In this document: piece by piece, positions 1 through 49,200 of the stretch
Numbering within the stretch: position 1 is the first letter of the stretch
How the letters are laid out: each line of letters begins with the position of its first letter
Assembly: GCF_000003605.2 (NCBI RefSeq)
Contig: NW_003149268.1
Location: 592,957-656,956, forward strand
Length of the DNA: 64,000 nt
Origin: Saccoglossus kowalevskii
Lineage: Eukaryota > Hemichordata > Enteropneusta > Harrimaniidae
Reading direction: 5' to 3'
Notes under the pieces: generated by a model
Told to the model about the DNA's origin: nothing
Databases searched by the model: none
Seen by the model: only the letters and a program-made list of their open reading frames with translations
Position numbers and translations under genes: made by a program

Positions 1-540
1 ACTTGGTACTTACATACTCGAGGACTATGCAGACACCTGATTAATTTCAGGGTAAATAATTGTGCATATTAATTACCTAATTTGCATAATTAACCAATTT
101 CCAACTTTCACACTGATATCTCAGGTATTAATCATCACATATCAATGAATGTTTATACATGGATGCTGTAGGACAATAGACAGACCTGGATAATTGTGGG
201 TTAAAATCTGTACATATTAATTACCCAATTTGCATAATTAACCAATTTTAAGCTTTTACACTGATATCTAAAGTACTAATTTCCATTTTAATGAAACTTA
301 GTACAAAGATGCTCTAGGACAATGTACAAACCTAATTAGTTTGGGGTAAAACTCTGTTCATATTATTTCCCTAATTAGCATAATAATTCATAATTTTTTG
401 GTTCTAATCACATTTCAAATTAAACTTGGTACATAGAGTTTTTGTTACATTGCGCAGACCTCATTAGTTTTACAATCAAATCTGTTCATGTTAATTTTCT
501 GATTTGCATAATTAGTTTTCAGCTAAGTAATTTCAAATTA
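1..540. repeat. AT-rich tandem array, about four diverged units of 130-155 bp
   Basis: Units begin near 3, 157, 297 and 425 with variants of 'cttggtac', then a 'gcagacctgattagtt'-like phrase, then an AT-rich block ending in ATTTGCATAATTA. That 13-mer is exact at 80-92, 228-240 and 502-514 and degenerate near 371. The array probably continues left of the window. It contains the octamer ATGCAAAT on the minus strand. Related fragments occur near 7905, 15210, 15355 and 45160, so this is a dispersed family as well as a local array. It sits in a DAPK intron. Confidence 0.75.
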
Positions 541-2336
541 TATTTAATGTGTCTCCAATACTCTCAGCACATGGGAGTTCTTTCTAAGCTTTCTTGGATT
601 TTTATTTGATTTTGAAAGCACTTCCACAATAGAAGCACGTATAAATCAAAAGTTGATAAAAGCATATTGTTTTGCTTCTCAAATAGTGTATCATTCTCTC
701 CACCATTGTTTCCACTGTGTCACTGATCCACGTGAGGAGGGGAGCGAATGGAATATTTCTTGAGGGCAAAAACAACTCGCATGGTACATTATGTAACTCA
801 CAATGAGTTTTCGGCGGTCATTTTACGTCTATGATTTATTTGAGGGGACTCCTTGGGACCTAATTCCATGCAAGTCACAGTAATTCTTTGCTTAAATAAT
901 CAGTGATGTTGTTGCTACTAAAACATTTCAAGATTACTATGGAGTCATAAGATGTTCAAAGTACACTGCATCGTTGCACGTTTGTCACAGAATGCTAGAA
1001 AATATTCGTCAGTTTTAAATTAACAACGCTGTTATGTGGGCTACAAAATATGGTTAACATTTGACATCCACATAAATGTTATACATATATTATGGGCATC
1101 ATTGGCATGCAATATGTTGAATATATACTCCCGCTTAGCCAACGACTGTTCTGGGGTAAAGTTCATACACTCAATCATAAACTGATGGGTTCAAAGGTCA
1201 CATGTATATTATCTTTATTACATGATCCCCGTTGATAAGAGAACAATTGCCAATTGTTAAAATCAAATTTTGTGTTTCCTGTTTGTGGATGATTTGCAAT
1301 TGGCCTTGCAAGTTAAACGATGATAAATTCACAAAGACTGAATTTTACAATAGTGAATTATGTTTATTAGTTAATTTATTACTTTTAAAAATTTACTGGG
1401 CCTAATAATGTGTGCATTTGCTTCTATAAGGGTTAATGCGGTGCTTTGAGTTTCTGTGAATTGCACCCCTATATGTGATTGTTATTCAAAGTCCTTGTAC
1501 TTAAATGCTGTTAATATCTCATCATTAAACATATAAAATACCAGAGTCACCAAAACAAATTTTCAACACATATCAAAAAAAAACAAAAAAGGGAGGCATC
1601 ACCTCTTGGGGGTATCTTATATATTAATTGCCTTCCACATGTATTGTAATTTACATCAAAACAATAAACAAAGGGTTTTTTTCTGCTATTGTTTTGTCCC
1701 TGTAATAATTAATATGCACACAGCTGGACCTAGAGCAGAAATCAATTAAAATAGGAAGGTTTTAATCTTCCAGACAGATGGAGATGTATAAAATTAACCT
1801 CGTTATGGCATTGTGCATTTGTTAGACAACTGTAAGTAACCATGGATACTGTGGTTACTTGGTGACTATTCTTTAAATATAGATACATGTATCTGTAGTT
1901 CCTAATTTATGTTTTGATATCTAATATTAATAAATGAGTTTTTGAATGAATAAACATTACCACGTTGAGTCTTGGATAATATTAATATTTGACGTGTACT
2001 GATACATATACATGCTGTTTATACACTGTTATGAAATCCATTGGCGACGAAGCATTAATTTTAAGTACTGCACTTCACTTTAAGTGGCTGCTTCACTCAG
2101 TCGGTGAGATTCATGGCTACTCAAGAATAAATTAAATCTGTTTATTGAAATTGAATGCATAAAGTATACAATGTATACAGTGCAACATGTGTATGTTAGA
2201 ATATCAAGAGCGCCACCAATGGCCAGTTTTAAAAATTCAATTGTTTTTACAACTCTGGCGCCTCCAGTCAATATACATGTACAAATATTGTTAGTGTTTT
2301 TATGTTTCTAAAGTTTTTTTTTTTTTTTTTTTAAAG
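541..2336 (+). other. DAPK intron, no exon seen
   Basis: This is the 5' part, within the window, of the intron before the first visible kinase exon. I looked for the preceding exon, which should end in the HxDLK catalytic-loop lysine, and did not find it; it must lie left of base 1. The stretch holds only AT-rich non-coding sequence. The intron ends in a long T tract (2314-2332) and AG at 2335-2336. Confidence 0.7.
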
Positions 2337-39373
<37,037 letters not shown>

Positions 39374-40220
39374 TAAATTTGACATTAAGAGTTATTCATT
39401 GTTGTCATTTAATGTTTTGACGCAGTCCAAAAATGGGGACTTGCGTTTTGACCTCCAGGTGTGTGTCTCCACCTGTAACTTTGACATGCCTGGTCCATTC
39501 ACATTTAAAATACATAACATATCTTGGGCGACGTATGCTCATGTTTCAAAATGGCCAAATGGAGGCCATTTTTGTGCTATAAATTAATTAAAATCAAGCG
39601 ACGTATGCACATGTTTCAAGATGGCCAAATGGAGGCCATTTTTGTGCTATAAATTCATTAAAATAAAGCGTTGCTGCTATTCCAGAATGGATCTTGGTTA
39701 TGTATGAACCGATTTTGTTATGGGACCATATCATTTCTTTTTTAAGATCAAATTCAAAATGGCTGACTGCTGGCCATTTTGTTTTAACAAATTTGGTTCA
39801 GAGCTATAGCTCCGACATTCTCTGACCAAACATTTTAAAACATTAGATATACTGGTACATCATACATAATGTCACACATATGCACATGTATTCATTTGAC
39901 AATTCAACTCAAGATGTAGATTTTAATGTAGTTCATCAAAATCAAGCATTTCTGCCATTCTGGAACCAGATTTTGATCATGTATGGATGTTTCGTTCAAA
40001 CTTGGTAAAAACATTGGTCACTATGGGACGTCAATGCTCACCAAAATCCAGCATTTCTGCAATTCTGGGAGCCATATCTCTGACGTTCTTCGACTGCGCT
40101 CATATTCAAGCTTTATTTATTTCTTAAGTTCTGCCAATTTAGTCCAAAACCTGAAAAAACCTGAAAATATATGCAATTTCATTAAGGGTTTAACTTGGTA
40201 TTAACGTCGCAAATAAATCA
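39374..40220 (+). other. DAPK 3' UTR (end uncertain)
   Basis: AATAAA overlaps the stop (39372-39377), recurs at 39662-39667 at the end of a duplicated repeat unit, and again at 40212-40217 followed by a GT-rich tract. The last has the best context. Much of the region is made of the dispersed GGCCAAATGG family. Confidence 0.5.
39528..39667 (+). repeat. Two 70-bp tandem units with ATGGCC/GGCCAT foldback
   Basis: The units at 39528-39597 and 39598-39667 differ at only a few positions. Each has 'atggccaaatggaggccat', able to form a short hairpin, then 'tttttgtgctataaatt'. Relatives are at 14085 and 44000. Confidence 0.85.
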
Positions 40221-41841
40221 GTTGTGATGATTTCTCGTGCATTTGATATTTTGTTTTGATGATGTCAGCAACTTGTTTGTTCAAGACGCATGATTGATTC
40301 CATAACTGATTCAATAATATCATGCAACACAGAAACTCGCAAGAAGTTTACTGACCTTTTAGTGGCCATTTTGATTTATCCATCTGTGAGTGATTTCAGA
40401 CTCTTATACGCTGTAGCTGCATTCTGTTGAAATGGCAGCAAGTGAGCGTATTAGCATATATAATTATAAAGTTTTTTAGTACCTTTTTATTAAATACAAA
40501 TAAACATATCTTGGAATAGTAAGACAAATCATGATTTATATTATTAAAGTGGCCAACAAACATAGTAATTTCATTTTTTTTTTCAAATAACAGATTGGAA
40601 TTTTAAAAACCCTAAATATAGATAAAAATGTATGATAGAATGAAAATATATTTTTTACAAATTTTGATAAACTTGTGTTAATTTGAAAGATTTGTTTTGG
40701 GGTTTGTTTTCACCAACTGTGAATTTATTTTGTTCTCCTAACTGAAACTTTCTCTGTTTTTTACCTGATAAGTTGTATGAAAGGCAGCTGGTCCTGTGCT
40801 GAAGTGTCACCACATTTTTGAAAAAAGGGCTACTATTTGTTATAAAAAAATGCTGCAAAGTTCTATTTTGCTTTTTCTCGATTCAATGTTGCGCCGAACA
40901 GTTTTATTGAATTGTAAATATGATGGACAAGGGAACGCCAACCATCTTTATCACTGAAAACTTTAATACAGCAGACCAGGATGAAGAAAGTTCCAGTTGA
41001 ACAAAAATATATTAATAGTGAATTCAGTTTTATTACTCCCACCATGAGTGTCTTCCACAGACAAATAGTGTCTGAATTAATATTTTGTAAAAAGAAAGTA
41101 CTTTTGAGTTATAGTATTTGTTTTTGATAAAAATTGACTTTTAGCATTTTGTCTATGGTGGAGAGATAATCAAAGAGAAGGTCATTGACGTGTTGGAAAG
41201 AAAACAACTTTAATTTTGTCTCAGAGTTCTGGATTCAATTAAGGAGAAATGAACCAAATACATTGCGGTGAACATACTATCAGGATTTAATGTCTTGGAA
41301 ATGTGCAGCAGTGCCAAGTTTAATTTGGTGAGAAATGCCTAAATACATGTATTAATCAAATATATTATGTGGTTGCATGTGATTGTTCAGACAGTTGCAT
41401 TTTGTTTGAAACTCGTATGTATATATATATATATATCAGGTGATAACCGGTATGAAGTCTTATTTAGCCTACCTGAAATACACTTCAGTTTTAAACATTT
41501 ATTAATATTTCAAAATTAATGCGAGAAATCAATACTCAAGGTTCACGTTTAAAAATGTACTTCGATTTTCACAGACTAAACAGTTGAAATGTATGAACAG
41601 TTGGGTTGAGATTAATATAATCTTATATTGCTGTTGAGAGGGGTTGTTAGATGGATGTGCCATGATTGCCACTTCAGAATTATTATAATCAAAATCAAAG
41701 TTGTTTCATACATTATTTTCACCATTCATGATAAAGTGGACTCAATTACTGATAATTTGTGATTTTGTCTGGAAAATCATGCGCAACCACAGACATATTC
41801 CGAAATTATGAAAAGATGATATAAAAGTCTGATTTTTAATA

Positions 41842-42025
41842 TACTGTAAAGTTCTTTATTTTCAATTGGAATTTACTTTCGCTATTTTCACTAAATTGTT
41901 GCAAATAAAATCCCTTTTTCCCCATATATTTTACATTAAACTAAACTAAAATAAACTCTGTACAAAACAGCCAAAATGTCTGTTCAGTGAAAATTAATTC
42001 TGGCTAAAATTAAGAATTATGTTTT
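41842..42025. mobile_element. Diverged foldback MITE
   Basis: The left end TACTGTAAAGTTCTTTATTT is loosely mirrored by the right end 'aaaattaagaattatgtttt'. Same type as the element at 44633 but more decayed. Confidence 0.45.
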
Positions 42026-42457
42026 TTCCCCAAATAGCAATCTAAATCATAAGTTTTCAAAATAGCTTTACAAAATAAGATATTCAAAATGTTCTTTATT
42101 TGTTTTTTAATATGTAAAAGTTCAAACAGCTATGAGTGGAATCGTGGATGTATGTGCCACGTGGTACGGAAAATTGTACATTTTTTTACAAAAACTGCAC
42201 ATTAAATTTTGTACAGAAAAGATTACGATGTTTTTTTCTACAAAAGTTTTTAAATATTTGTAATATTTTATATTATGTGTATATATGAGCGAATAGTGCA
42301 AATGTTCGTTACTTTTATTACCTGTGTATTTTATGTTTATTTTCCTTTTACATGTTAGTTCATGTTTAATTATCTTCATAAATTATCTGTAAACAGAAGA
42401 CTGGAACTTTCAACATTTTTCTCTCATTAAAATTATAAGATTTTCATCGATATCGCA

Positions 42458-42535
42458 CTACCCATCATGCAATTATCTCATCAACATTACCCATCATGCA
42501 ATTATCTCATCAACATTACCCATCATGCAATTAAG
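42458..42535 (+). repeat. 29-bp tandem repeat, about 2.7 copies
   Basis: 'attacccatcatgcaattat' plus 'ctcatcaac' is repeated at 42458, 42487 and 42516 with almost no differences, so it is recent. Confidence 0.9.
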
Positions 42536-43974
42536 CTATTTGACAGTAGGCAACCATTTTTGATATCTCAAAAATAAAACATTTACTTACTTCAAATTGA
42601 GTTACTCCAAATTCCCATTATGCTCACCTATGTATGAGCCTACCGGTATATTTGAACTACCAGGGATTGTGAGCCCTATCAAAAGTGAATCTGTACTGAC
42701 CATCCTTAAAAGAAAATTATTAATTATAGTGCATACATATCATGTTTAATTGCAGCGAATGACTAATTTTACAGTACAATATCTAAAATATATTATTCAT
42801 TTTTTTTATTGTCACATTTTCCTTATTTGAAATTGCCATGAAAATCATAAATTAATAAATAACAAAATGGCACCTTTCCAACTTTCGCTTGAGAAAGAAG
42901 ACAAACGAATTTTGTGTCCAATGTTTCAAGTTCATACAAAACATAATGTGCATTTCACTATTTTGAATAATAGACCTACATACTGTTTTCAGTTTAGAGT
43001 GTTAAATAATGAATTTGAAATCCATACACTATGGATATTTGACAAACTGTATTTCATTTGCTTTACTACATCAACAAATATTTATCCTAGATTCCAGCCG
43101 AATTTAGGATTGTTGCAGAGCGCCCTCAGTGGTGGTGTGTAAAAAATCGATTGTTTATAAGGTATGCATTTAACATGGCTACTGGATATACTCTGCATCA
43201 ACGCTATAGGGTATATGCTATGTAACATCAAACTAATTTTATTGAACAAAACAAAATTGGCCATAACATTCAATACGAAAATTACAATTAAATTTAAACA
43301 CAATTTTTGTGTATAAAATTCAGTTCTTATTTTAGCCTCTACAGATATTAAGTGTATTATCAATTTTTATTTTATGCATCTATTTTAATCTGTATATGTT
43401 GTGTTATCCATTCATATTTATATATATATATATAATTATTTATATTCTTTGTTTTATTTTAAATGCAGTTTTTATTCCAAAATGGTGCTTCATATGTACT
43501 CAGGGGTGTGCTCAAAGGTCACTGGTGATCAACCAATCGGTTTTCTTGAATGTTTTTTGAGGAAAAAAAACTTGGCTTATTTCTGATTTGTACTTGTTGC
43601 AGTGCCAAAATCTTGCAAGTTAAATATATATATTACTCAGCCAATGAGATTGCTTTCTACAAATCATGTGTTCATACATTGCTATTTGTACTGCTTATTT
43701 ATTTGGATTTGTCGATTACATTTTTCTGAATATTGCAACATTTCCCATGTTGAATTCTTGGTAACTTATGTGAGGTAATAAAACCAAATATTTATTAAAC
43801 TTCATTGTTGTCTTTGACTACTTTAAAGCATGTGTTGATAATTAATTAGTTCTCGTTTAGATGAAGTCTGAAAACAGAGACTTGTGGATTGACTGTTGTT
43901 TTGTATCCAGCTGTAGCTCGCACATGGTTGGATCGACGAAGTTCAAATTTCGAACATATCTGATATTTGTACAT

Positions 43975-44060
43975 GCGTTTGTTTTTTGATCCAATTCAAG
44001 ATGGCCGAATGGCAGCCATTTTAAGGCTAAAAAAGCATCAAAATCACACTATTCACCATT
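43975..44060 (+). repeat. Copy of the GGCC-palindrome dispersed repeat
   Basis: Contains 'caattcaagatggccgaatg' followed by GCAGCCATTTTAAGG and a 'catcaaaatca' phrase, in the same order as at 14080 and 39550. Confidence 0.6.
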
Positions 44061-44632
44061 CCACAACTTAGTTGTGTGTTGGTTTTAAACATGGTACATA
44101 TAAAAAATTATTGCACTAAAATTATTTAATATACTGGTATCCCCATACTATGTAGTAAAAATGTTGACATCAGGGCCAACTGTCTCAAGATATTGGTGAC
44201 TTTACAAAATCAAATTAATTTAAATATTTCTGGTAGTTTCAGATGTTAGTTAAAATGTGTTTGTGATATAAAGACGCATATGTAAAGCGTCTTGAAATGT
44301 CGGGGATTGTAGAACAGACATGGGTTCAATTAACTTTATTGTAATTTTGTTGCTAATGCATCCCCCCAAACCGTGAATACCTATATTTCCTAATCTCAAC
44401 TTGTATTAATTAATGGGTTGCCAAATCCCTCAAAAAGCCACCTTTTGGAACAAATGTTCAAGGAAAATTTACCTTATTTAAACATAGCTTCGATTCCAAG
44501 ACATTTCAAGAAACTGACCCCGCGACTCTTAAAAAAAAAAGATTCCTTGCCCATTTTAAAACATAATTTACAAACGCTATGGGTGCCTTGCATATCAGTT
44601 GGTAAATTTCTACTAACCCCCTCCAAAAAAAA

Positions 44633-44838
44633 TACTGTAAAATACTTTATTTTAGCTGGATTTTCGCTGAAAAACTTTATTTGGTGTTTTGTATGGAATA
44701 TATTTTAACTGATTTTTGACAAGTTAAATGTAATATATAGGAAAAAAGATACATTCGCTGGTTTTTATTTTCCCTGAATCATTCTTTCAGTGACAATAGC
44801 AAAAATTATTTCGAAGCGAAAATAAAGTATTTTACGTA
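44633..44838. mobile_element. Foldback MITE with TA ends
   Basis: TACTGTAAAATACTTTATTT and four more bases at 44633 pair with 44816-44838 (minus-strand reading TACGTAAAATACTTTATTTT), about 22 of 24 matching. TA flanks both ends. A 206-bp element with no coding capacity and the same TA-C-N-GTAAAAT start as the element at 2897. Confidence 0.75.
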
Positions 44839-46212
44839 ACTAAAATCGTTGTTCATGTGTGGCTTACCGATTACGCAAAATAGCCAGGGCGCTCTACAAT
44901 GTCTTGAATACGCACCAATAAACCAACTACGATCATTTCTTAAATTATCTAATAAAAACAGAAGGAAAAAATAACCAAGGCTGAACCAAGTGTGCTACGT
45001 AAAATGGGTGACATGAATGAGATAAATCTCAAATCTGTGCAACAGGTTGAAATTAATGAGGGTCAAGAACCAATGAGTGGATTGCAACTATGATACTGGT
45101 AACTAAAGGTTCTGGGATAATTCAAAAACCTGATTAGTTTTGGGATTGAATTCCATGCATATTTATTACTTAATTTGCATAGAAATAGTAGTTTTGGGAA
45201 CTGCCCGTCTGACCAAGATCATTTCTCGAAAGTGCCTGGATCTATTTTGTTAAAAAAAAATACAAAGGTTTTGTTCCAATTACTGTTTTTATGGTGAAAA
45301 TGTTTCCCAAACTCAAAACTTCAACTTGATTGGTTATACATGAAAATATCAAATGTAATCATAAGAATTATTGGAACATTCTGAATATTATTTAGTTTTT
45401 TATGAAATAATGGTTTAACATGAATTATTCAAATGTCCGCGAACGACCTTCCAGTACGTGAATAGTTGGGTGTCACACTTGAATTTGATATTGTTGTACT
45501 TGACTGGTCCGTTTAGAGGTTTACTAAAGCAGAGGAAACCTAATGAATCCGCCGGCGAGGGCGCAATAACTACCGCTGACCATGTTGGCTGGAGTAAAAG
45601 TTTCCACGCATATACCGAGTGATATATTTCCGAGCATAATCGATACAACTGATTTCATAACCGTTTCCCCACAATGTTATATTAATTAATTGGACTAATA
45701 TAAAACAATATGTGCTAATTTTTTTAAGCCACAGATCCTGGCCACAGATAGTGAGACTGATTTTAGAAACTACAAGTATTATTGATTTGCTTTGTATTTA
45801 TTAAAGTTATTAATCATAGAAGCAGAAATGAGGCCGGGAAGTATTATTTATCTTCAATGCTGTCATTTTAGTTCGCAATTTAACAGTATTGGAACGCTGT
45901 ATTTATTGCTAGAATGAATAGTATGTGTTACGACAGTCATGGTTCGTGGTGGCTCCCTCTATGACAATCTTCATAATTTTTTTCGTTTAAAATAAAAATA
46001 TTTACTCAGAACAAAAATGGTATAACGCACAACACACATCAGATCGTAGTTGAACGCAGATGCCTCGATTAATGTTGTCTTTTACAGACGAGTATTTTTA
46101 TATTGTGTTTCAAACTAATTTTATACGTCTTTCATTTTTTAGGGCGCTTTTTCCTTTTCAGTCGTCTGCTGTTTTCATCTCTCCATTTGCCTGCGTGGTG
46201 GCGTTAATCAAC

Positions 46213-46296
46213 ATGGCTGCTAATCCTCGGCCGAATGTTCTCTGGGCTCAGGATAATGAGAAAATATTTCTCAAAGTTGATCTAAAAGAAGTAAAG
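46213..46296 (+). CDS. HACD3: HACD3 exon 1: CS domain start
   Basis: 28 codons with VLWAQDNEKIFLKVDLKEVK. Human has VYWAQRHRELYLRVELSDVQ. The first intron (46297-48549) is 2.25 kb and holds a (TA)n(GA)n run at 47234-47264. Confidence 0.96.
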
Positions 46297-49200
46297 GTAA
46301 GTTCAAACATTGGACAGATGATCATTCTTTCATTCCATTGTCTAAGTGCATCGTAAAATCGATCGCCGAATAAGGCATACCGAGTCTCGTGGTCGATGGC
46401 CGAGTGTTTATACCTGGAGTACACGATACCCTTTGTGTTGCAGGATTGAATATATCAGCTGGTACTATTTAGGTTCTAGAATATTCCATGGCACAAATCG
46501 TGATTTTGTGTGAACTACAATAACGCCACTCAATGGGATGTCGTGTGTGGTAATGCTCGGAACCTCGTGGTCGAAGATACTATACCGAGTACCTGACCTT
46601 TGAAGCGACCTTTGTTCATTTGTACCAACAGAAAGAGACGAGTCTGTGTCTCGTCTTCGAAACTAGTCCCTGTTACGGCTGTGTAGTGTTTTACATACTG
46701 CATTTTGAAGCAACTTTCTGTGTGTTTATCCGACAAAGTAGGCGAAATTGGTGAATTCCAATTATTTGAAATTTGAAGGGGCAAATAAAGACAATTTTCC
46801 ACATTTCAGTGACTGTTCATTATAATGGCTGGTGTTAATTTGAGCTATCAGGCTCATGTTTTCTAGAAAGTCCATGATTGGTAGAGTATTTTGGCTACAT
46901 TGTAATGATTTCACCATGGTGGTTAATGTGATATTTTGTTAATACATGTATGATGCATAGTACAGTCTCTCATTCAGTTTTCAGAAGCTGTCACCACAAA
47001 ATATTTACTTTTACACTTACCATTTGGTTATGAAATGGTTTCCATAGCAACCATGGTTATGATACATGGTGTGTGAATAATTCCTGTGAAATCAATTTGC
47101 TCTTCGAATAATGTTCCCCAAATTATAATTAATAAATCTAATGAGTGGCAATGCTCGTTATGGTGTACGAAACCATGCTGGTTCTCTGTGGGGGATTTTG
47201 AGGGAGGTACAATGGTTCTCCCGAACACCATTGTATATATATATATATAGTGAGAGAGAGAGAGGATATCTAATGAGGGACTCGTGGTATCAGATTTATT
47301 AAACAAGTTTAGTAATTTTCATATGTCCCAAGCTATCATGGGTTACAAATTAGGATATTCTATGTATCTCAATAGAAAGTATTTGCTTAAACCAAAACGC
47401 TGCTCCTTGAACAGTTTCACTGTCAGTTTATAATAATAATAATAATTCATTCATGTGGGCATCAATATACTTCTGATCATAGCAATTTACATTAACACAT
47501 TTTTGCATAATTTTGTGGTAATTATATCATCGGTATCACAATTTGACAAGATAGATTGGCAAGAGGAACCGTTAGAGAAATGAATTTCATTCATTGCCAA
47601 GAAGGGGTTGGGATAATTCATGAATTACTGACAGATGCAATGTACTTCTTTTTGTGCATGCATAACCTACCTAGCAAGGAATGAGGTGGGCGAGGCAAAA
47701 TATAAAAGCTCAACAGAATAATGACAAAACGACCCCGAAAAATAGACAGCGTCATATTTATAACAGTGTGGGAGGGTGCAGTAAAAGACAGCTAGAAGAA
47801 CTATCTAAGATAGCTGAGAAACATGACTAATATGTACCAGTTGAAAATGAGTAAATATTACCATTACGTAGTTATTCACCCCAAAAATATAAAACATTCC
47901 GATTTAGGCTAAGATAATTTGCATGTTCGTTTTTCTTGCTTGGGCAGAATGGTGTGCAAATTACGAGTTTGCTAAAAGATGATGGCACTTTTATTCAACG
48001 CTATTTTTTATGCTGCGAGATGGAAACACGGATGGACGGTGTACTGCAACATTCAAATCAGTCCTTTTAATTTGTCCACTGTGCGCCATTGCACAAACGA
48101 TAAATACACAAACAATTATGAAATCAGCAATTATTAGCTGTGATTTCCACATTTTATACATTAAAGTGCATGTATCTGAAATTATTGGTATATTGTAAAA
48201 ACATTCCAATTTACTATATTTCAAACAGTTATTACCAGTATCAAAATATATTTTGTAGTCAACAAATGAGCGTTTTTTTGGCTTCCCAGATGTAAGTCAG
48301 TGACATCAGATTGCCGATAAAGTGTGTAATATTTTGGTTGTGATATCAAAAATTAGAATATCACATGACTTTATCAAATTGATTTTGCATGATTCATGTG
48401 ATAAATATTATATATCCGACAATGCAATACAGGGATTTCATAATTATAACCAAAAATCATGCCTTCATCCCTTGGAACAACATGATTACCTTCATCAGTT
48501 TAATTCTGTGTTCATTGGTTCGTTTTTATTTTCTCTTTTTTTTTATTAGGAACCTCTGATTGATGTGACTGAAAATGATATCAAGTTTAAAGGTAAGAAT
48601 ATAGATTGTATTTTTGAAATTGAAATTTACACCAAGTACAGTACCAGGGTTAAAGTACTTGAGAGTTCACTGCACTGTGCTTGTTGTTTTTCAGCCTTTT
48701 CAAAAAAGCAGCATGCAATGTGCACGAAGTGCATGTGAAAAATTACAATATGAATAAATAAATATATTCCAAAATATGTATTCTCTGTATCAATTGCTAG
48801 TTATTCATACAGTAAAGTTGTGCAAGTTGATGGAATTTCCCAGTGGTTTGCATTTTGATGAAACCACAGTCCTTTTACAAGTGGTTTGACTGCAATGAAA
48901 CATGAAAGACTGGAGCATATAATCTCAGAAGAACATATTTCCTAAACAATATTTGGTGCATGTGACACTGATCATTGGTGGGGGTATTTTCAAAGCTAGC
49001 ATGAACACTTTCAATTCCTTGATGCCAGATTTATTTAATTTATTGGTACTGTATTTCCTCTATTAGAAGTGAATCTTTAATAGAAGTGCGCGTATACTAA
49101 AATTTGTATTTGTTATATACTGAATCATTAAAATACACTTATTTTAATCGTAAATATACCTTTCATTTACCCAAATCACATTCATGTAGTATTCATGAAA

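Larger units (their letters stand above)
40221..46212. other. Intergenic DNA between DAPK and HACD3
   Basis: About 6 kb without a recognisable gene. It holds MITE-like elements (41842, 44633), a 29-bp minisatellite (42458) and TA runs (41421-41436, and about 43413-43433). A CpG-bearing patch at about 45540-45590 has no convincing exon. The HACD3 promoter is probably in 45900-46200; I see no clear TATA box at a definable start. Confidence 0.65.

Noticed and set aside
2068-2084. 'gcacttcactttaag' as the missing HxDLK catalytic-loop exon
   Set aside because: The aspartate codon is absent, there is no donor after the lysine position, and the frame does not fit the exon at 2337.
45415-45648. 77-residue minus-strand ORF in a CpG-bearing patch
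   Set aside because: Protein-like in places, but no family match, no clear splice sites and no recognisable start context.
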